The notes below the pieces were generated by a model that was not told where the DNA came from, did no database searches, and was given only the letters and a program-made list of their open reading frames with translations. Position numbers and translations under genes: made by a program. Below are positions 10,736 to 22,176 of a stretch of 64,000 nucleotides of DNA, one piece after another (position 1 is the stretch's first letter; the number at the start of each line of letters is the position of its first letter). The stretch is from NCBI GenBank assembly GCA_023376005.1, contig CM042141.1, forward strand, positions 94,682,485 through 94,746,484, in the 5' to 3' direction. The DNA comes from Doryteuthis pealeii. Lineage: Eukaryota; Mollusca; Cephalopoda; Myopsida; Loliginidae.

Positions 10736-12070
10736 TGTATAGAATACAATTCTATATTTTATATCAAAATAAGAATAAATATGCGTACACATTTCTTTTC
10801 CAAAACTCAAGGAAAAGAAATTAAAACAAACACACGAACACAATCCTTTTCCCAAACTTAAGGAAAAGAAATTAAAACAAATGTTTATATATTGGTCAAG
10901 GTTTGATTGGAGGAATCAGTGTGCTTTCAACTACATACGCGCCGCGTTTGCGCCAAAAAAAATTAATTACTTTTTGATCCCACTAAGTATCATGAAACAC
11001 AGAGAAGAAATCAACAATTACACAGAATTCATCTCACCGACAGAAAGGACACACACCGGACAACAACAAACAAACAGATATCTGCGGGACGATTCACTAA
11101 CATCAAGACAAACATGGCACCCTTCTGAGTCACAAGCTGACTACTAGAATTTACCATTCACTTGTACCACCTCGTTAAACATCAGGAATCAATTTCATCA
11201 GGTCTTATATTACAAACTTAATTTTCATTTCTGTTCATATCTAATCGAACTTTGACGACGACATAAACATTTCACATTACACATTTCTTGACATACTTTT
11301 CCAAACGCTACACACAAACTTTTACATTTCTTTTGAACATTCGCATATTTGTTAAATACTTACAAATTCATTCTCCGTCATTCTTAAATGCATATGGTTG
11401 CCTTCTACAAATGTAGACATGAATAAAATAACTCCAACAAGAGGTATATCAAGACAAAGAATTTAATCGACAACTTTGTTCACTATGTGGTAAAATAGAA
11501 TATGGCTACCGTACAATTTCTGGTTATGATCATGCCATACTACAGAAGAGTATCTAAGGGACACAACTCATGTTAATTAACACAAATGACAAGTTGATCA
11601 TGTGGTGGAGGAGATTCAACAACACCAACAATCATTTCACTAAACCAAGAACCATTCATATGGAATCCGAGTCATTTGGGAAAAGTTATTGTTCACATTT
11701 GGGTCTTCTTTGAACTTCTTCAATCATCTGCCTGACCTCTGCCCTCACTTTTGAGGCTCTCCATGGCCTGTTTATGAATCTGTAATTGCTTCACTCTTGG
11801 TGTCGGACTACAATGATTTGCTATTACACCTTAGATTTAAACTGTCAGCCTACATATCTACATATTTCATATTTACATATTCATAATAGTTGATATTAAC
11901 ATCTTGTGATTTACCCTTAAATATATCTTCAGTGTCAGTTGTGTGTCAGTTGGAACAGCAAAATTTAAAAGATGATATGTTCTTGATGTATAATTTCTGT
12001 CTGTAATATTCAAACTAAGTGCTTTACAGGTGAAGGAAATACATTCAATGAGTTCTTTTTTTTTGGTCAT
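10736..12070. other. Unassigned, includes an 88-codon open frame
   Basis: The frame at 10881-11147 (+) has no recognisable motif. AAACAAACACACGAACAC-like words and a duplicated GGAAAAGAAATTAAAACAAA (10811, 10861) flank it. I see no splice-supported exon. Confidence 0.4.
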
Positions 12071-12246
12071 AAAATCATTGCTAATGCTTTCCTATAGTAA
12101 AATCCTTTGTAATGCTTTCCTATAGTAAAGTCATTAGCAATGTTTTCCTATGATAGAACCATTGGTAATGCATTCATATAGTAAAATCCTTGGCAATGAT
12201 TTCTTATAGAAAAATCATTTGCAAACATTTCCTATAGTAAAATCTT
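12071..12246. repeat. 28-bp minisatellite, six copies
   Basis: Consensus AAAATCATTGGTAATGCTTT then CCTATAGT, repeated head to tail from 12071 with substitutions but a strict 28-bp period. A partial seventh copy follows. Confidence 0.85.
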
Positions 12247-12922
12247 ATGTACCTCATTTTCTAGGGCATATTCTAGTTTGTTCATCTACCATTTTCTTTT
12301 CTATTTTCCTTTCTTCTTTCCTAGTTTTAAGTAATCTCTCTGCAAACATACTCAAACTTTTCTCAATTTTGACAATATAAAATATTTTGACAACCACAAA
12401 AAAAAGAGTGTTTTATCAGCATTATTCTTTATGATTTTTAACAGTTGACTTGTAAAGTTTGAAATTGGATTACATTTGTAATTCCTTTTCCAAAATCAGC
12501 AGCAAATTATTTTGCATCAGTTTGCCAAAATATCTATTCAATGAAAATTTACTAATCTTTGCTTTCAGAACGACATTTATAGTAATTATTACAGATATGA
12601 TTGCTGTTCATTCATTTCTTTAACATACAAGCAGGCCTGTCACTAGTGTGTAGGGGAGTGTGTGTGGCAATGGTGGCTCTTATTGGAAATCAGTTCTGTG
12701 TCACCAAGAATGTGATATGAAAAGACATGTGTCTGAGACAATAGGACTTTCCAATTACAGATAGAAAAATGAGGAAAGGAATAAAATGGAATAAAAATAG
12801 TCAAAGTAAGAAAATTCCCTGATGTGAAATCAGAGGAGCTACATTCAGACTGACTTTACACATTAACAAAATATAAATCTTAGACAATTTTGGAGTAGAA
12901 TTTGCAAAATGGAATAGAAAAT
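12247..12922. other. Unassigned DNA
   Basis: No feature recognised. Confidence 0.5.
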
Positions 12923-13492
12923 AGGTTGGTTGGTTGGATTTTATGGCATGACAACCCTTGTTGGGTTATTTTATGTCAAAGACATTGTGTTTTATTCATT
13001 GTTGTTGGGTATTCAATTTTTTAAACACTTTTTTTAATACTCATTTTTTAAATCATTTAATCCATAGATGGGATCCTAACAGGTACTACCACTCGGGGTC
13101 GGGGTGGACCTGGGGGCAATGGCGATGAAGGTGTTCTCTACACTCTCCAGTGCGCCAGAATTAGAAAACTTCACCCCTAGATGCACTTCAACTTCATACT
13201 CAGGACACTAAGACCCTCAGTCACCACCTTCTAGCACATGATAAAAGGGTTGGGGGTTTGCCATAAGGGCAGTAGGGTTGGGGCAATCATATAGGTGCTA
13301 GGGATTGATATGATTAGCCAATTGATTAGAGAATGCCTCTCCGACCACCCATCTAGCCTAAGTAAGGGCCAAAGTGGAGTGTTGCATGTCATGGCGGCTC
13401 ATCCAACAGGATTCCATTCTTAAGCATCATGACCACTGGGGGGGGGGTACCCCTCTGCAGAGGTGCAGTTGGTGTTATCTATAAGCCTCAGC
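12923..13492 (-). repeat. R550 repeat, near full length
   Basis: The plus strand begins with the reverse of the shared 3' tail (GGTTGGTTGGATTTTATGGC, CAACCCTTGTTGGG, TTATTTTATG), then ATTTAATCCATAGATGGG and the full R550 word order to CTCAGCTGAC. Confidence 0.85.
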
Positions 13493-13690
13493 TGACCATT
13501 TTGACTAGTATTTCTGTTAGTCCTTGAATCCAATACAGTCTTCAGTCTTTCAGAGTAAGAGGCCACATCAACACGTAATTTATCTAGCTCCCCAAAAAAG
13601 CCAAAATGTGACACAAGATTGTCGAATATGCTGACTGCACCTTTCCATCCATGTGTCGTATTTCTGGGGAATTTAAAATGAACATGTTTT
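13493..13690 (-). other. Open-frame island between two R550 copies
   Basis: Minus-strand open frame with non-repetitive composition. Readable segments include FPRNTTHGWKGAVSIFDNL and FGELDKLRVDVASYSERLK. The DNA reads TTCATTTTAAATTCCCCAG before it, an acceptable 3' splice site. The far end runs into the R550 5' boundary (GGTCAGCTG). It could be a truncated exon, 5' transduced sequence, or the 5' part of the element itself. I do not recognise the protein. Confidence 0.3.
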
Positions 13691-14290
13691 CCTTGATTGT
13701 TTGTTTGTTTTGTTTTATGGCATATCAACCATGGTGGGTCATTTAATGCTGGCAAAGTTTTAAAAGATTTGTAGCGATAGTTTCGAAGAAAACTTTTTAA
13801 ACTCAAATTTGTTTTTGTAAACAAATTCTCTATTTAACCCATAGATGGAACCCTAACAGGGTGGACCTGGAAGTAATGGGGATGAAGTGGTGTTCCACAT
13901 TCCCCAGACTTCTAGAACTGGAACCTCACCATCTGTTAGAGTTTAATGTCATACCCAAGACATGAAGACCCTCAACCACTACCTTCTAGTAAATATATGA
14001 TAAAAAGGGTTAGGGCTTGCCATAAGGGCAATAGGGTTGGGACAATCATATAGGTGCTAGGGCTTGACATGACCAGACGATTAATTGGAGGGATCCTCTC
14101 TGATCACTGTCTAGCCTAAGTAAGGGCCAAAGTGGGGTGTTGCATGTCATGGTCTGCTCATCCACCAGAATTCCATCCTTAAGCATCTTGGGTCACCATC
14201 CATGGCTAATAGGTGGCCCCATTTGGGAGTGGTCTTACCTCTTTGCAGAGGTACAGTCTGTGTATTTTAAAGTCCCAGGACACTAAAAGA
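13691..14290 (-). repeat. R550 repeat, near full length
   Basis: Starts with TTGTTTGTTTTGTTTTATGG and CATATCAACCATGGTGGG. The full word order follows. About 40 bp near the GGTACTACCAC segment is deleted compared with the other copies. Confidence 0.85.
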
Positions 14291-15451
14291 AATATTTCAT
14301 CCGTTATGAATGTTTTAGTTTAGACTAAACTATGAGATCAACTGATTATTATCAGTGTATTCTAAAGCCGCAAACAACATGGCTGCCTTCTTCCTTCATA
14401 CAATCATTTCAATTGCAAATGTTTTAGTGCACTTATTATTCTTTTACTTTATTTACATGATACACAACTTTAAATAATGTTCTCCAAGAATCTAATTCTT
14501 GATTACATTTCAATCATCAATAGCCAAAACGTAAAGGATAAAGGTGATTTAGAAAAAAAAAAGAAGTGTCACATGACCAAGTGTGAAAAAAAAAGGTTTT
14601 AGTTGCTAATTACATTAAAACCTAATTTGATTTATTTTAAACACAAATAAAAGATTTTTTTTTCTTTTTTTGCTGTCCCCTTGGAAATGTAAAAATGTAT
14701 CGTTTTTCAAGCTAATAGAATCACAAAACACTAAACATGGTTTGTTGTAAATGCTGCAGTGTTTTTATTGTTTAATTGACATAGATTTGTTGTTACCTAA
14801 ACATCTTGTTACGCAGCTTGTTCACCCCCCCCCCCCCGCCCGAGGCGATGGTAAATCAAATACAAATTGATTTGCCTAGAATGGAAATGATCTCCCTCAA
14901 TCCAAAATAAGAGATTTGTTGCAATACAAATGTTTATTTCACTCAGAACAAGCTAACCTGAGTTCTTTCATTCACGAACTGAATGGAAGAAGAATTTATG
15001 CCTCTGGTTTCAAAGACCATAGAATAAAAAAATATAAACTCAGAGTTGAAAAACCAATTTCAAATTCTGATTGATACCACTAATGTTATTTATAGAGAAA
15101 AAAGAAACAAATCCAATCTTTTCGATTTGCAATCTTCTTGATAATGATTTTGTCACGGGCATAGTAACCCCTCCCCTCCCCCACCAAAAAAACACAAACA
15201 ACATAACAAAAAACTGTATCCTGTAAAGTATTTCTTATTACAAAGAAGGCTTGATCCCAACTCTCCCTGTGCTCTGTTCATTTCATAGTCATCCAAATTG
15301 TTGTGTGACTAGAATGTTAGAATAGAAATAAACAACAAAAAGCCAAAAAACAGCCCCCCAAAATAAAGTGGATCTAGTATAGTTATCTTTTATTACAAAG
15401 GCTTGATCCCAACTCTCCCTGAACTGTGTTCTTTTGATGGTCATCCTGATC
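14291..15451. other. Unassigned DNA with poly-C tract
   Basis: No gene recognised. A C-run followed by GCCCGAGGCG lies near 14826-14850. Two near-identical words GGCTTGATCCCAACTCTCCC occur near 15249 and 15401, suggesting a short local duplication of about 150 bp. Confidence 0.5.
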
Positions 15452-15946
15452 TTTGCCTTGTTTGTTTGTTTATTTTTATTTTAAGGCATATCAACCTTGG
15501 TGGGTAATTTAATGCGGACAAAGTTTTGAAATAAATTCATTCTTGACATGTACTCAATTTTTTTTCATAAACACATTTTTTCTATTTAACCCATAGATGG
15601 GACCCAAACAGGTACTACTACTCCGGATCAGAGTGGATGTGGGAGTAATGGTGATGAATGGGTGCTCCCCATTCCCCAGACCTCCAGAACTGGAACCTCA
15701 TCATCAGATAGAGTTTAATGTCATTCCCTGCACATACATGATAAAAGGGTTGGGGGATTGCCATAAGGACAATAGTGTTGGGACAATCCTATAGGTGTTA
15801 GGGCTTGATGTGACCAGCCAATTGATTGGAGTAGATCTCTCATCTAGCCTAAGTAAACGCCTAAGTGGATTGTTGTATGTTCCATCAATAATCATCATGA
15901 GTCACCCAGAACTGCAGTTAGTGTATTTTAAAGTCGCAGCTGATAG
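15452..15946 (-). repeat. R550 repeat, internally deleted
   Basis: Tail (TTTTAAGGCATATCAACC), ATTTAACCCATAGATGGG and the later words are present, but about 80 bp are missing compared with 19079-19688. A further R550 5'-end fragment lies at 16085-16140 (CCCCTCTGCAGAGGTAC). Confidence 0.8.
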
Positions 15947-16165
15947 GGTTGTCATATCTCTGGCCTTGTGTTAAAACAAAGTTTAGTCAATTAAATATAT
16001 GCCAGGATGCCTAAAAGCAGACTAACAAAATGTTGCATAGCAGTTCTCTGCATGGAAAGCAAACTTGATAATCTAGGTTCAATTTCTTACCCCTCTGCAG
16101 AGGTACACTCGCTGTATTGTAAAAGCCTCAGCTAACAGGGCTTGTAAAGCTCTTAATGTTGTATA

Positions 16166-16420
16166 AGTAAAGTCATCAGGGTGGCCTAAAGTTGGTATCA
16201 GCCGGACAGTGAGGGAGTCTATTCCCTTTTCACTAGTGCTAGACAAAGTAGATTGTTTATTAGCATCTGAGATGGAGTGTCACACCTACCATTAGCTCCT
16301 CACTTTACTGCACATATCCGTGTGCTACTTTGTGTACGTTGTGTTGTTGAGGACCGGTATCAAACGAGGAACCTTAAGGTGTCCAGCCAGACACTCTACC
16401 TACTGAGCTAAACCAGCCCT
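16166..16420 (-). mobile_element. S2 tRNA-derived SINE
   Basis: The minus strand begins GGTTTAGCTCAGTAGGTAGAG (A-box) and continues with GGTTCCTCGTTTGATACCGG (B-box), then an S2 body ending CTGATGACTTTAC. Nine pieces of this family occur in the window. Confidence 0.8.
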
Positions 16421-16448
16421 ACCCACTCAATATCGAATATATAATTGT

Positions 16449-16449
<1 letters not shown>

Positions 16450-16506
<57 letters not shown>
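16450..16506. repeat. (GA)n microsatellite
   Basis: Uninterrupted GA run of about 28 units. Confidence 0.95.
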
Positions 16507-16509
<3 letters not shown>

Positions 16510-17215
16510 GAATAGAGATGATGAGGGTTCTTACTTATTGACTCTTTTGCTTATTCGTCGGTCGCCATATTATGTTGAGCTGTTTTCTCTGTGTTGATTT
16601 ATTTGGGCTGTTCATTTCTTGTTTAAATAATTAACAAAATCTTGTTGTTTTTTTTATCAAACAACCCCAGTCCACAAGGATTCCACTTTACAGTGAGCGA
16701 AGCGACTCTCAGAGCAACAGACTTTCAAGTCTACTTGCTCTGAATTTCTGGTCACAACTGGAACTAAATTAAAACTTATTCTCACACCTCTACTGGCATG
16801 CTTTTCAGAAAGGTGAAGTCAGGGTCATTACCTGCCAATAACCATCAAGGCAATTTTCTGCTGAAACCCCATTATTTTTTAATCTAACAAACTCGATTCA
16901 AAAATATTCTAACTACAATACGTACATAATTCATTGACTATCCATGAATTATTTAACATTAAGATTTTATCTGTTATTGGGAAACATTTGATAAAACCGT
17001 TTTCCGTTATTTCTACTTGAGAATCCATAATTTCTATCTTATTTCTTTTATGTCTTTATTTCTTTTATTTGTTTCATTGCTCAGCAAGAAACAAATATGG
17101 CTTTCTAATAAAGATGACCTTTCTCACAAATAATATAAAAAGAAAACATACTTGAAGGTAATCAGTATTTGATTTCTTTTGTTATTTCCTATTTTCCTGA
17201 ATTAATAACAATAGT
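16507..17215. other. Unassigned DNA
   Basis: No feature recognised. 16670-16870 is less AT-rich (GAGCGAAGCGACTCTCAGAG) but has no sustained frame. Confidence 0.45.
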
Positions 17216-17275
17216 AAATGCATTTACCCAATTCATCTACAGGAGCAGGATGTGACACAAGGTCAATTTCACAGA
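17216..17275 (-). repeat. S1 SINE 3' end fragment
   Basis: GCAGGATGTGACACAAGGTC on the plus strand is the reverse of the S1 tail. Confidence 0.6.
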
Positions 17276-17337
17276 AATACAACACAAATAGAAGCCTTTC
17301 AGCTGATTTATTACAGCAGATATGCATATATATGGGG

Positions 17338-17532
17338 ATTATTTCCTATAACTCCAACATAAACAAAGAGGAACCACTCTTGACTGATAAATTATTTATT
17401 TTCCCATTAAACTAACCCTAACCCTAACCCTAAACCTAAACCCTAACCCTATCTTTTTTTCCTAGATAGATAAATAATTTATCAGTCAAGAGTGGTTCCC
17501 CTTTGTTTATTTTGGAGTTATAGGAAATAACC
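17338..17532. repeat. Foldback with telomere-like repeats in the loop
   Basis: Arms 17339-17398 and 17472-17530 are near-perfect reverse complements (TTATTTCCTATAACTCC ... GGAGTTATAGGAAATAA). The loop holds about six CCCTAA-type units, two of them variant, at 17411-17452 (CTAACCCTAACCCTAACCC). TTAGGG is the mollusc telomere repeat. This is an interstitial copy, since unrelated DNA continues on both sides. Confidence 0.8.
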
Positions 17533-17691
17533 TGTATGGGTGTATTGTTTGTATATATGCAGATATATGTGTATATATGTGTCTCCCTCACTTTGTGTGT
17601 GTATGCATTCAGGTACAACAATAGTTGATATTGTGTTCTTGGACGGTTTTCAAAGACACATTAGAACTCACCTGTAAGTTAATCCATTCTG

Positions 17692-18118
17692 AGCATCAAT
17701 TATTCCGAATTTAAGAAAAAAATTCCCTTGAGAAAGGCATGAATCCATCTGTTCATCTCCCAACTAGAAGAATACACAAAAAAGAGCAAAGAAATATTAC
17801 TTATGGCAGCCAATAACAGCATCTGCAACATATGGACAAACAGAACATCAACAAAAACAAGAAAACAAAGATGGGAAGAAAAACAATTATATGGATACTT
17901 TAAATGACAAATTGGAGAGGTTGCACATGAAAAAACTTGGACATGGTTAAGAAAAGGAAACCTCAAGAGAGAAACTGAATCAAAACAATGCCATAAGAAC
18001 AAGTATATCAAAACAAAAATTGATAAGACACAACGAAACAATATGTAGCATTGAAGAAAGACAACATTAAATTCAAACTTCTGACAACACATCATGGCCA
18101 GCATATATTTTCAAACCT
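17692..18118 (+). pseudogene. LINE ORF fragment, duplicate 1
   Basis: Nearly identical to 20078-20514. The frame includes TRKQRWEEKQLYGYFK and HEKTWTWLRKGNLKRETES, from the region between RT and the C-terminal end of the LINE family also seen at 8556. Compared with copy 2 it lacks a 16-bp segment after GAAACTGAATCA. Stops are present. The left edge contains S1-like CCTTGAGAAAGGCATGAATC. Confidence 0.7.
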
Positions 18119-18185
18119 CTCTGGGATTTTCAGCTTCTCTAGAGGAGGCGGAGAAACCATTTGCTTGAATTCCTCCTTTCTTATG

Positions 18186-18300
18186 AGAGGAGGATAGTAG
18201 GATGTGACACAAGGTGAATTTCTTAAGTGGAGTTTAACAGGTTTAATATTCAGAATTTTCCTTCCACCAAACTGGTTGCCATAGCAAGGTTAGAGATCTT
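18186..18300 (-). repeat. S1 SINE 3' part
   Basis: The plus strand reads AGGATGTGACACAAGGTG, TTCTTAAGTGGAGTTTAACA and a TTCCTTCCACC variant of the S1 body. Confidence 0.65.
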
Positions 18301-18754
18301 TTCATTGATGCTGGGTGCAAAAATCACTTCTTTTTTTTTTTTTAGATTACTTACTGATCCAATTTGTGTATGGGCTCCATGGTCTGCTCTATGTCAACAC
18401 TTAATGACATTTACTATTAATTCATGTGATTAGTAAAGTGACATAGTAAAGCTGATATAGATTGACCATGGAATCCATTCTCAGTGGAATTCATTCTCAG
18501 TGGATCAGTATGTGATCTTCAAAAAAGAGTGCTTTGTGTAGAGCATTCATAAAAAAAAGGTCTTTCTTGTTTGCTTTTAGAGTGTCCAGCACATCACAGA
18601 TGATGTGAAATAAGATAAATCTTGTACCTTGTTTGATTTGGATGATTTGCAATAAAGAAAATCATTTATGGAATATTTTAAGTGGCTATCATTTGAAACT
18701 AGCTGACAAAAAAGATTTTCTTTCCAGCAGGGTTAGGGTTAGTGTCTTTCTAGT

Positions 18755-19015
18755 CAGACCAGTTCATATTCACCATAAAGCACTGGAGCAGGTAGTAAGA
18801 GGTATTGGTCTGTATGTGAATTCACATAAAACAGATTTAATGTGTTTTAATCAAGATAGTACCTTTTCATTAAATAGCAATCCCTGAAATTAGTAGACCC
18901 ATTCATGTACCTCAGTAGCAATATCTCATCTACTGAATGTGATGTCAACGTATGCATGAATAAAGCATGGACTTCTATTGACAGGTTAATTACCATATGT
19001 AAATCTGATCCAATT
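18755..19015 (+). pseudogene. LINE reverse transcriptase fragment
   Basis: The frame HKALEQVVRGIGLYVNSHKT, then DLMCFNQD, followed after a frameshift by MYLSSNISSTECDVNVCMNK and SIDRL, is the RT palm/thumb region of the same LINE family as 53745 and 4610. It stops abruptly at 19015. Two TTAGGG units (18726-18742) precede it. Confidence 0.75.
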
Positions 19016-19078
19016 TAACATATATTCTCTGCCCTCTCTCTCTCTTTCTTGAAGCTTTTATTGGCCAGAGTACAAAAC

Positions 19079-19688
19079 AGTTGGTTGGTTGGTTGGCTGG
19101 TTGGCTGGTTGGTTTTATGGCCTTCTTGGATTATTTTATGCTGAAGAAATTCATTCTTCATGGGTACTCAGTTTTTTAAAAACACATTTTATCAAATTCA
19201 TTTTTTTCTATTTAACCCATAGATGGGACCCTAACAGGTACTACCACTCCAGGTCAGAGTGGACCTGGGAGTAATGGTGATGAAAGGATACTCCACATTC
19301 CCCAGAGCTCCAGAATTGGAACTTCACCACTAGATGCAGTTTAACATCATACCCAGGCCTCTAAGACCCTCAGTCACCAACTTCTAGCACATATATGATA
19401 AAAAGGGATGGGATTTGCCATAAAGGCAATAGGGTTGGGACAATCATATGGGTTCTAGGGCTTGACGTGACCAGCCAATTGATCGAAGTAGGCCTCTCTG
19501 ACTGCTCATCTAGCCTAAGTAAGGGCGAAAGTGGAGTGTTGCATGTCATGGACTACTCAGCCACCAGGATTACATCCTTAAGCATCATGGGTCGCCAGCC
19601 ATAGCCAACAGGTGATACCATTGGGTAGGGCTTACCCCTCTGCAGAGGTGCAGTCAGTGTATTCTACAGCCCCAGCCGACAGGGCTAG
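19079..19688 (-). repeat. R550 repeat, full length reference copy
   Basis: From GGTTGGTTGGTTGGCTGG (reverse of the tail) to CAGCCGACAGGGCT. The longest and best-ordered copy. No frame is shared with the other copies, which argues for a non-coding element. A GAGGTTCCAATTC word on the sense strand resembles a pol III B-box, but no convincing A-box accompanies it. Confidence 0.85.
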
Positions 19689-19734
19689 AGAATGAAATTA
19701 ATCTTTGTAATACAGTATATATTTTTTATACTGG

Positions 19735-19815
19735 TTACTAGTCAGACCAGTTCATATACCTCAGTAGCAATATCGTATCTACTGAAAGTGATGTCAACAT
19801 TTGCATAGTTAGAGT
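19735..19815 (+). pseudogene. LINE RT fragment (80 bp)
   Basis: GACCAGTTCATATACCTCAG, then CAATATCGTATCTACTGAAA, matches 18895-18960 (DQFIYLSSNI-STESDVNICI). Confidence 0.65.
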
Positions 19816-20077
19816 ATTAATAACTTTTGAACATTCCCAGAATATTTGGCCGTAATAGAAAAGGAAAAGTTGAATTTAATAGCATGGAGCCATACAAGTC
19901 AAATCAAGCAGGAAATTGTTTTTTTAAAAAAAAATCTTTTTCTTGTCTTTCCAATCAATTCAAGAAACAGGTGTGTCTATTATTATTCATTCTTTCATTT
20001 ATTCTCCATTTTTGTTTTTCATATTTTTGATATTTTTCTTCTTGTTCATGAAACTTTTATTCCTGTGTTGCTAAATT

Positions 20078-20514
20078 TCTTCCGAATTTAAGAAAAAAAT
20101 TCCCTTGAGAAAGGCATGAATCCATCTGTTCATCTCCCAACTAGAAGAATACACAAAAAAGAGCAAAGAAATATTAATTATGGCAGCCAATAACAGCAGC
20201 TGCAACATATGGACAAACAGAAATCAACAAAAACAAGAAAACAAAGATGGGAAGAAAAACAATTATATGGATACTTTAAATGACAAATTGGAGAGGTTGC
20301 ACATGAAAAAACTTGGACATGGTTAAGAAAAGGAAACCTCAAGAGAGAAACTGAATCACTAATAATTGCTACTCAAAACAATGCCATAAGAACAAATTAT
20401 ATCAAAACAAAAATTGATAAGACACAACGAAACAATATGTAGCATTGAAGAAAGACAACATTAAATTCAAAGTCCTGAAAACACATCATGGGCCAGCATA
20501 TATTTTCAAACCTC
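20078..20514 (+). pseudogene. LINE ORF fragment, duplicate 2
   Basis: Second copy of 17692-18118. It keeps the segment SLIIATQNNAIRTNYIKTKI after GNLKRETE, which copy 1 has lost. A stop interrupts after LYGYFK. Both copies start at TTCCGAATTTAAG and both are followed by S1 SINE tail sequence, so the SINE was probably duplicated with it. Confidence 0.75.
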
Positions 20515-20521
20515 ACTGCAC

Positions 20522-20650
20522 AAGTAGGATGTGACACAAGGTGAATTTCTTTAATTAACAGGTTTGAATTCAAACTTTCCTTCTCCTAGACTGATTGTCT
20601 AATGAATGTTAAAGAGCCCAGTCTGCCCTACTATTTACTCATAGCTGGAG
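20522..20650 (-). repeat. S1 SINE 3' part
   Basis: The plus strand runs AGGATGTGACACAAGGTG through CTTCTCCTAGACTGATTG to TACTCATAGCTGGAGG and then abuts the tail of an S3 element without a gap. Confidence 0.7.
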
Positions 20651-20651
20651 G

Positions 20652-20975
20652 GTTTGGTTTGGTTTGGTTTCTTTGATTTATGTTATATCAACCTTTGTGA
20701 CTTATTTAATGCCCAATTCAGCCTTGTAGAAGAACAGTGATGGTACCATTTAACCTATAGCTGGCGGATAAAGGGATTCATATCTTTCTCAAGTGAATTG
20801 GTCAGAAAGTGAATGTAATAGCATTACTGGAGTTCAAATTCACTTACTATGATGTCACAGTATTTTAGCCAGTATGCTATGGGGACTTTCCCTTGCAATA
20901 TGGAGAATAGTTGGATGCATACCTTTCCTAAGGGTATTAGTACTTTGTGAAATGCAAACAGCATTGTCATAGGTC
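20652..20975 (-). mobile_element. S3 tRNA-SINE with shared tail, beside an S1 piece
   Basis: 20652-20890 on minus has a head GCATACTGGCTAAAATAC (A-box region), GTGAATTTGAACTCCAG (B-box region), and ends in GGCATTAAATAAGTC...GTTGATATAACATAAA and CCAAACCAAACC. The tail matches R550 and the LINE at 33785. 20903-20975 is an S1 fragment (minus). Confidence 0.7.
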
Positions 20976-21024
20976 AGTTTAGTAGGGTAAAACCAAACAC
21001 ATACCTATGTCTTATATACCAGAA

Positions 21025-21318
21025 GATATGTGTTACACGTCCCAACAAGAGTTAAGTAGATAATTAACTTTCACTGCCAGCATAAAGCAATGATTGCCTG
21101 TTGTTTACAGACAGGATTTCTCTGGTGATTGTAAAATATATAAACAAATGTATGTATTTAATAGTTTAAACACAGTCCCTTAACGGCAGTTGTTAAATGG
21201 CTGAGAGGTTAACGAATTGGGCTGAGGAAAAGTCAGTTGTGTTTTGCTTCTAGTCAGAGGTAGTTGTTGTGGTTAGCTCCACTGAAGAGACATGAAACGT
21301 TGAAACACATAAGAAGGT
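21025..21318 (+). mobile_element. S4: tRNA-headed element with 3' hammerhead motif
   Basis: It shares with 26318-26620 and 40622-40895 a leader (TTTCACTGCCAGCATAAAGC, TGTATGTATTTAATAG), a tRNA-like head (AAATGGCTGAGAGGTTAACG as A-box, TTGTGTTTTGCTTCTAG as decayed B-box) and the linker TTAGCTCCA before the HHR core. Mariner sequence cuts off the 3' end at about 21306. Confidence 0.65.
21276..21312 (+). ncRNA. Hammerhead-like motif, truncated
   Basis: The core CTGAAGA (21282-21288) and GAAA (21302-21305) flank a weak three-pair helix II (GAC/GTT). Helix III and the 3' strand of helix I were lost where mariner sequence begins. Not expected to cleave. Confidence 0.5.
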
Positions 21319-21573
21319 TTGAGAGGCAAACATTATTATTGTGAGGAGGAAGTGACATCTGTAGTGAAGAAGTGGCTTAAAGAACAGTCAATAGAATTTT
21401 ACAGGGCAGGGATACATGCTCTCATTTGAAGGTGGAACATTGCTATTGAGAGAAATGGTGACTATGTGGAGGACCAGGTTCATTTTTATGTATGATACAT
21501 GTTCCTGTATTGTAATTATACCTATTCTAAACAAAATGGCATTACTTTTTGATTGACTCTCATATTTTCCTAA
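21306..21573 (+). pseudogene. Mariner 3' fragment
   Basis: Homologous to 7245-7520: GAGGCAAACATTATTATTG, GTAGTGAAGAAGTGGC and the terminal GGCATTACTTTTTGA TIR. It encodes only the last residues of the transposase and is frameshifted. Confidence 0.8.
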
Positions 21574-22119
21574 TAGGACATTTCTTCCCATACATCATCT
21601 GATCTTGTATATTTAATGAACAAATTCTGATCTTTCACTTGCAAATAATGTTTGGCTTTTGAGTATTATGGGAAAATCTTACTGAACCTGATGTTAGGTA
21701 CTAAAAACTGTTTGCAAGCATTTTGTTTTGATTATTTTCTTTTATCATAGGTTTTGATCCAGTGACCTATGAAAATTATTTTCCAGATTTTTGTTTCTTT
21801 TCACTGAGATGATACGTTTTTGTTTATATAGCAAATATCTAAACAAACAATAATAAACTAAATATTGATGTTGCACTGAGCTCTTCTCTGTTCCAATTTT
21901 GAAGATGCACAAATTATGAATGAAGTCAACTTAATTATGTTTCATATCAATATAGTTTCAACTGGTTGTTTATTGAATATTTGTATTGATTGAGGACTGA
22001 GAGATTTCTTTAAGATTATTAATTTATGGTTGGTGTTTCTTTTATCTTAATTTCATTTACTTATCTAAATTACTCTGAATGTCATTCTATGGCCATTAGT
22101 TAACAGAATGGATTTGGTG

Positions 22120-22120
<1 letters not shown>
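21574..22120. other. Unassigned DNA
   Basis: No gene or repeat recognised. Confidence 0.5.

Positions 22121-22122
<2 letters not shown>

Positions 22123-22176
<54 letters not shown>

Noticed and set aside
14820..14850. G-quadruplex or regulatory poly-C element
   Set aside because: A single C-run. Similar C-runs occur at 2560, 36890, 38880 and 58800 as simple slippage tracts.
17411..17452. Chromosome end
   Set aside because: Only about six units with variants, inside a foldback and followed by ordinary repeats on both sides.
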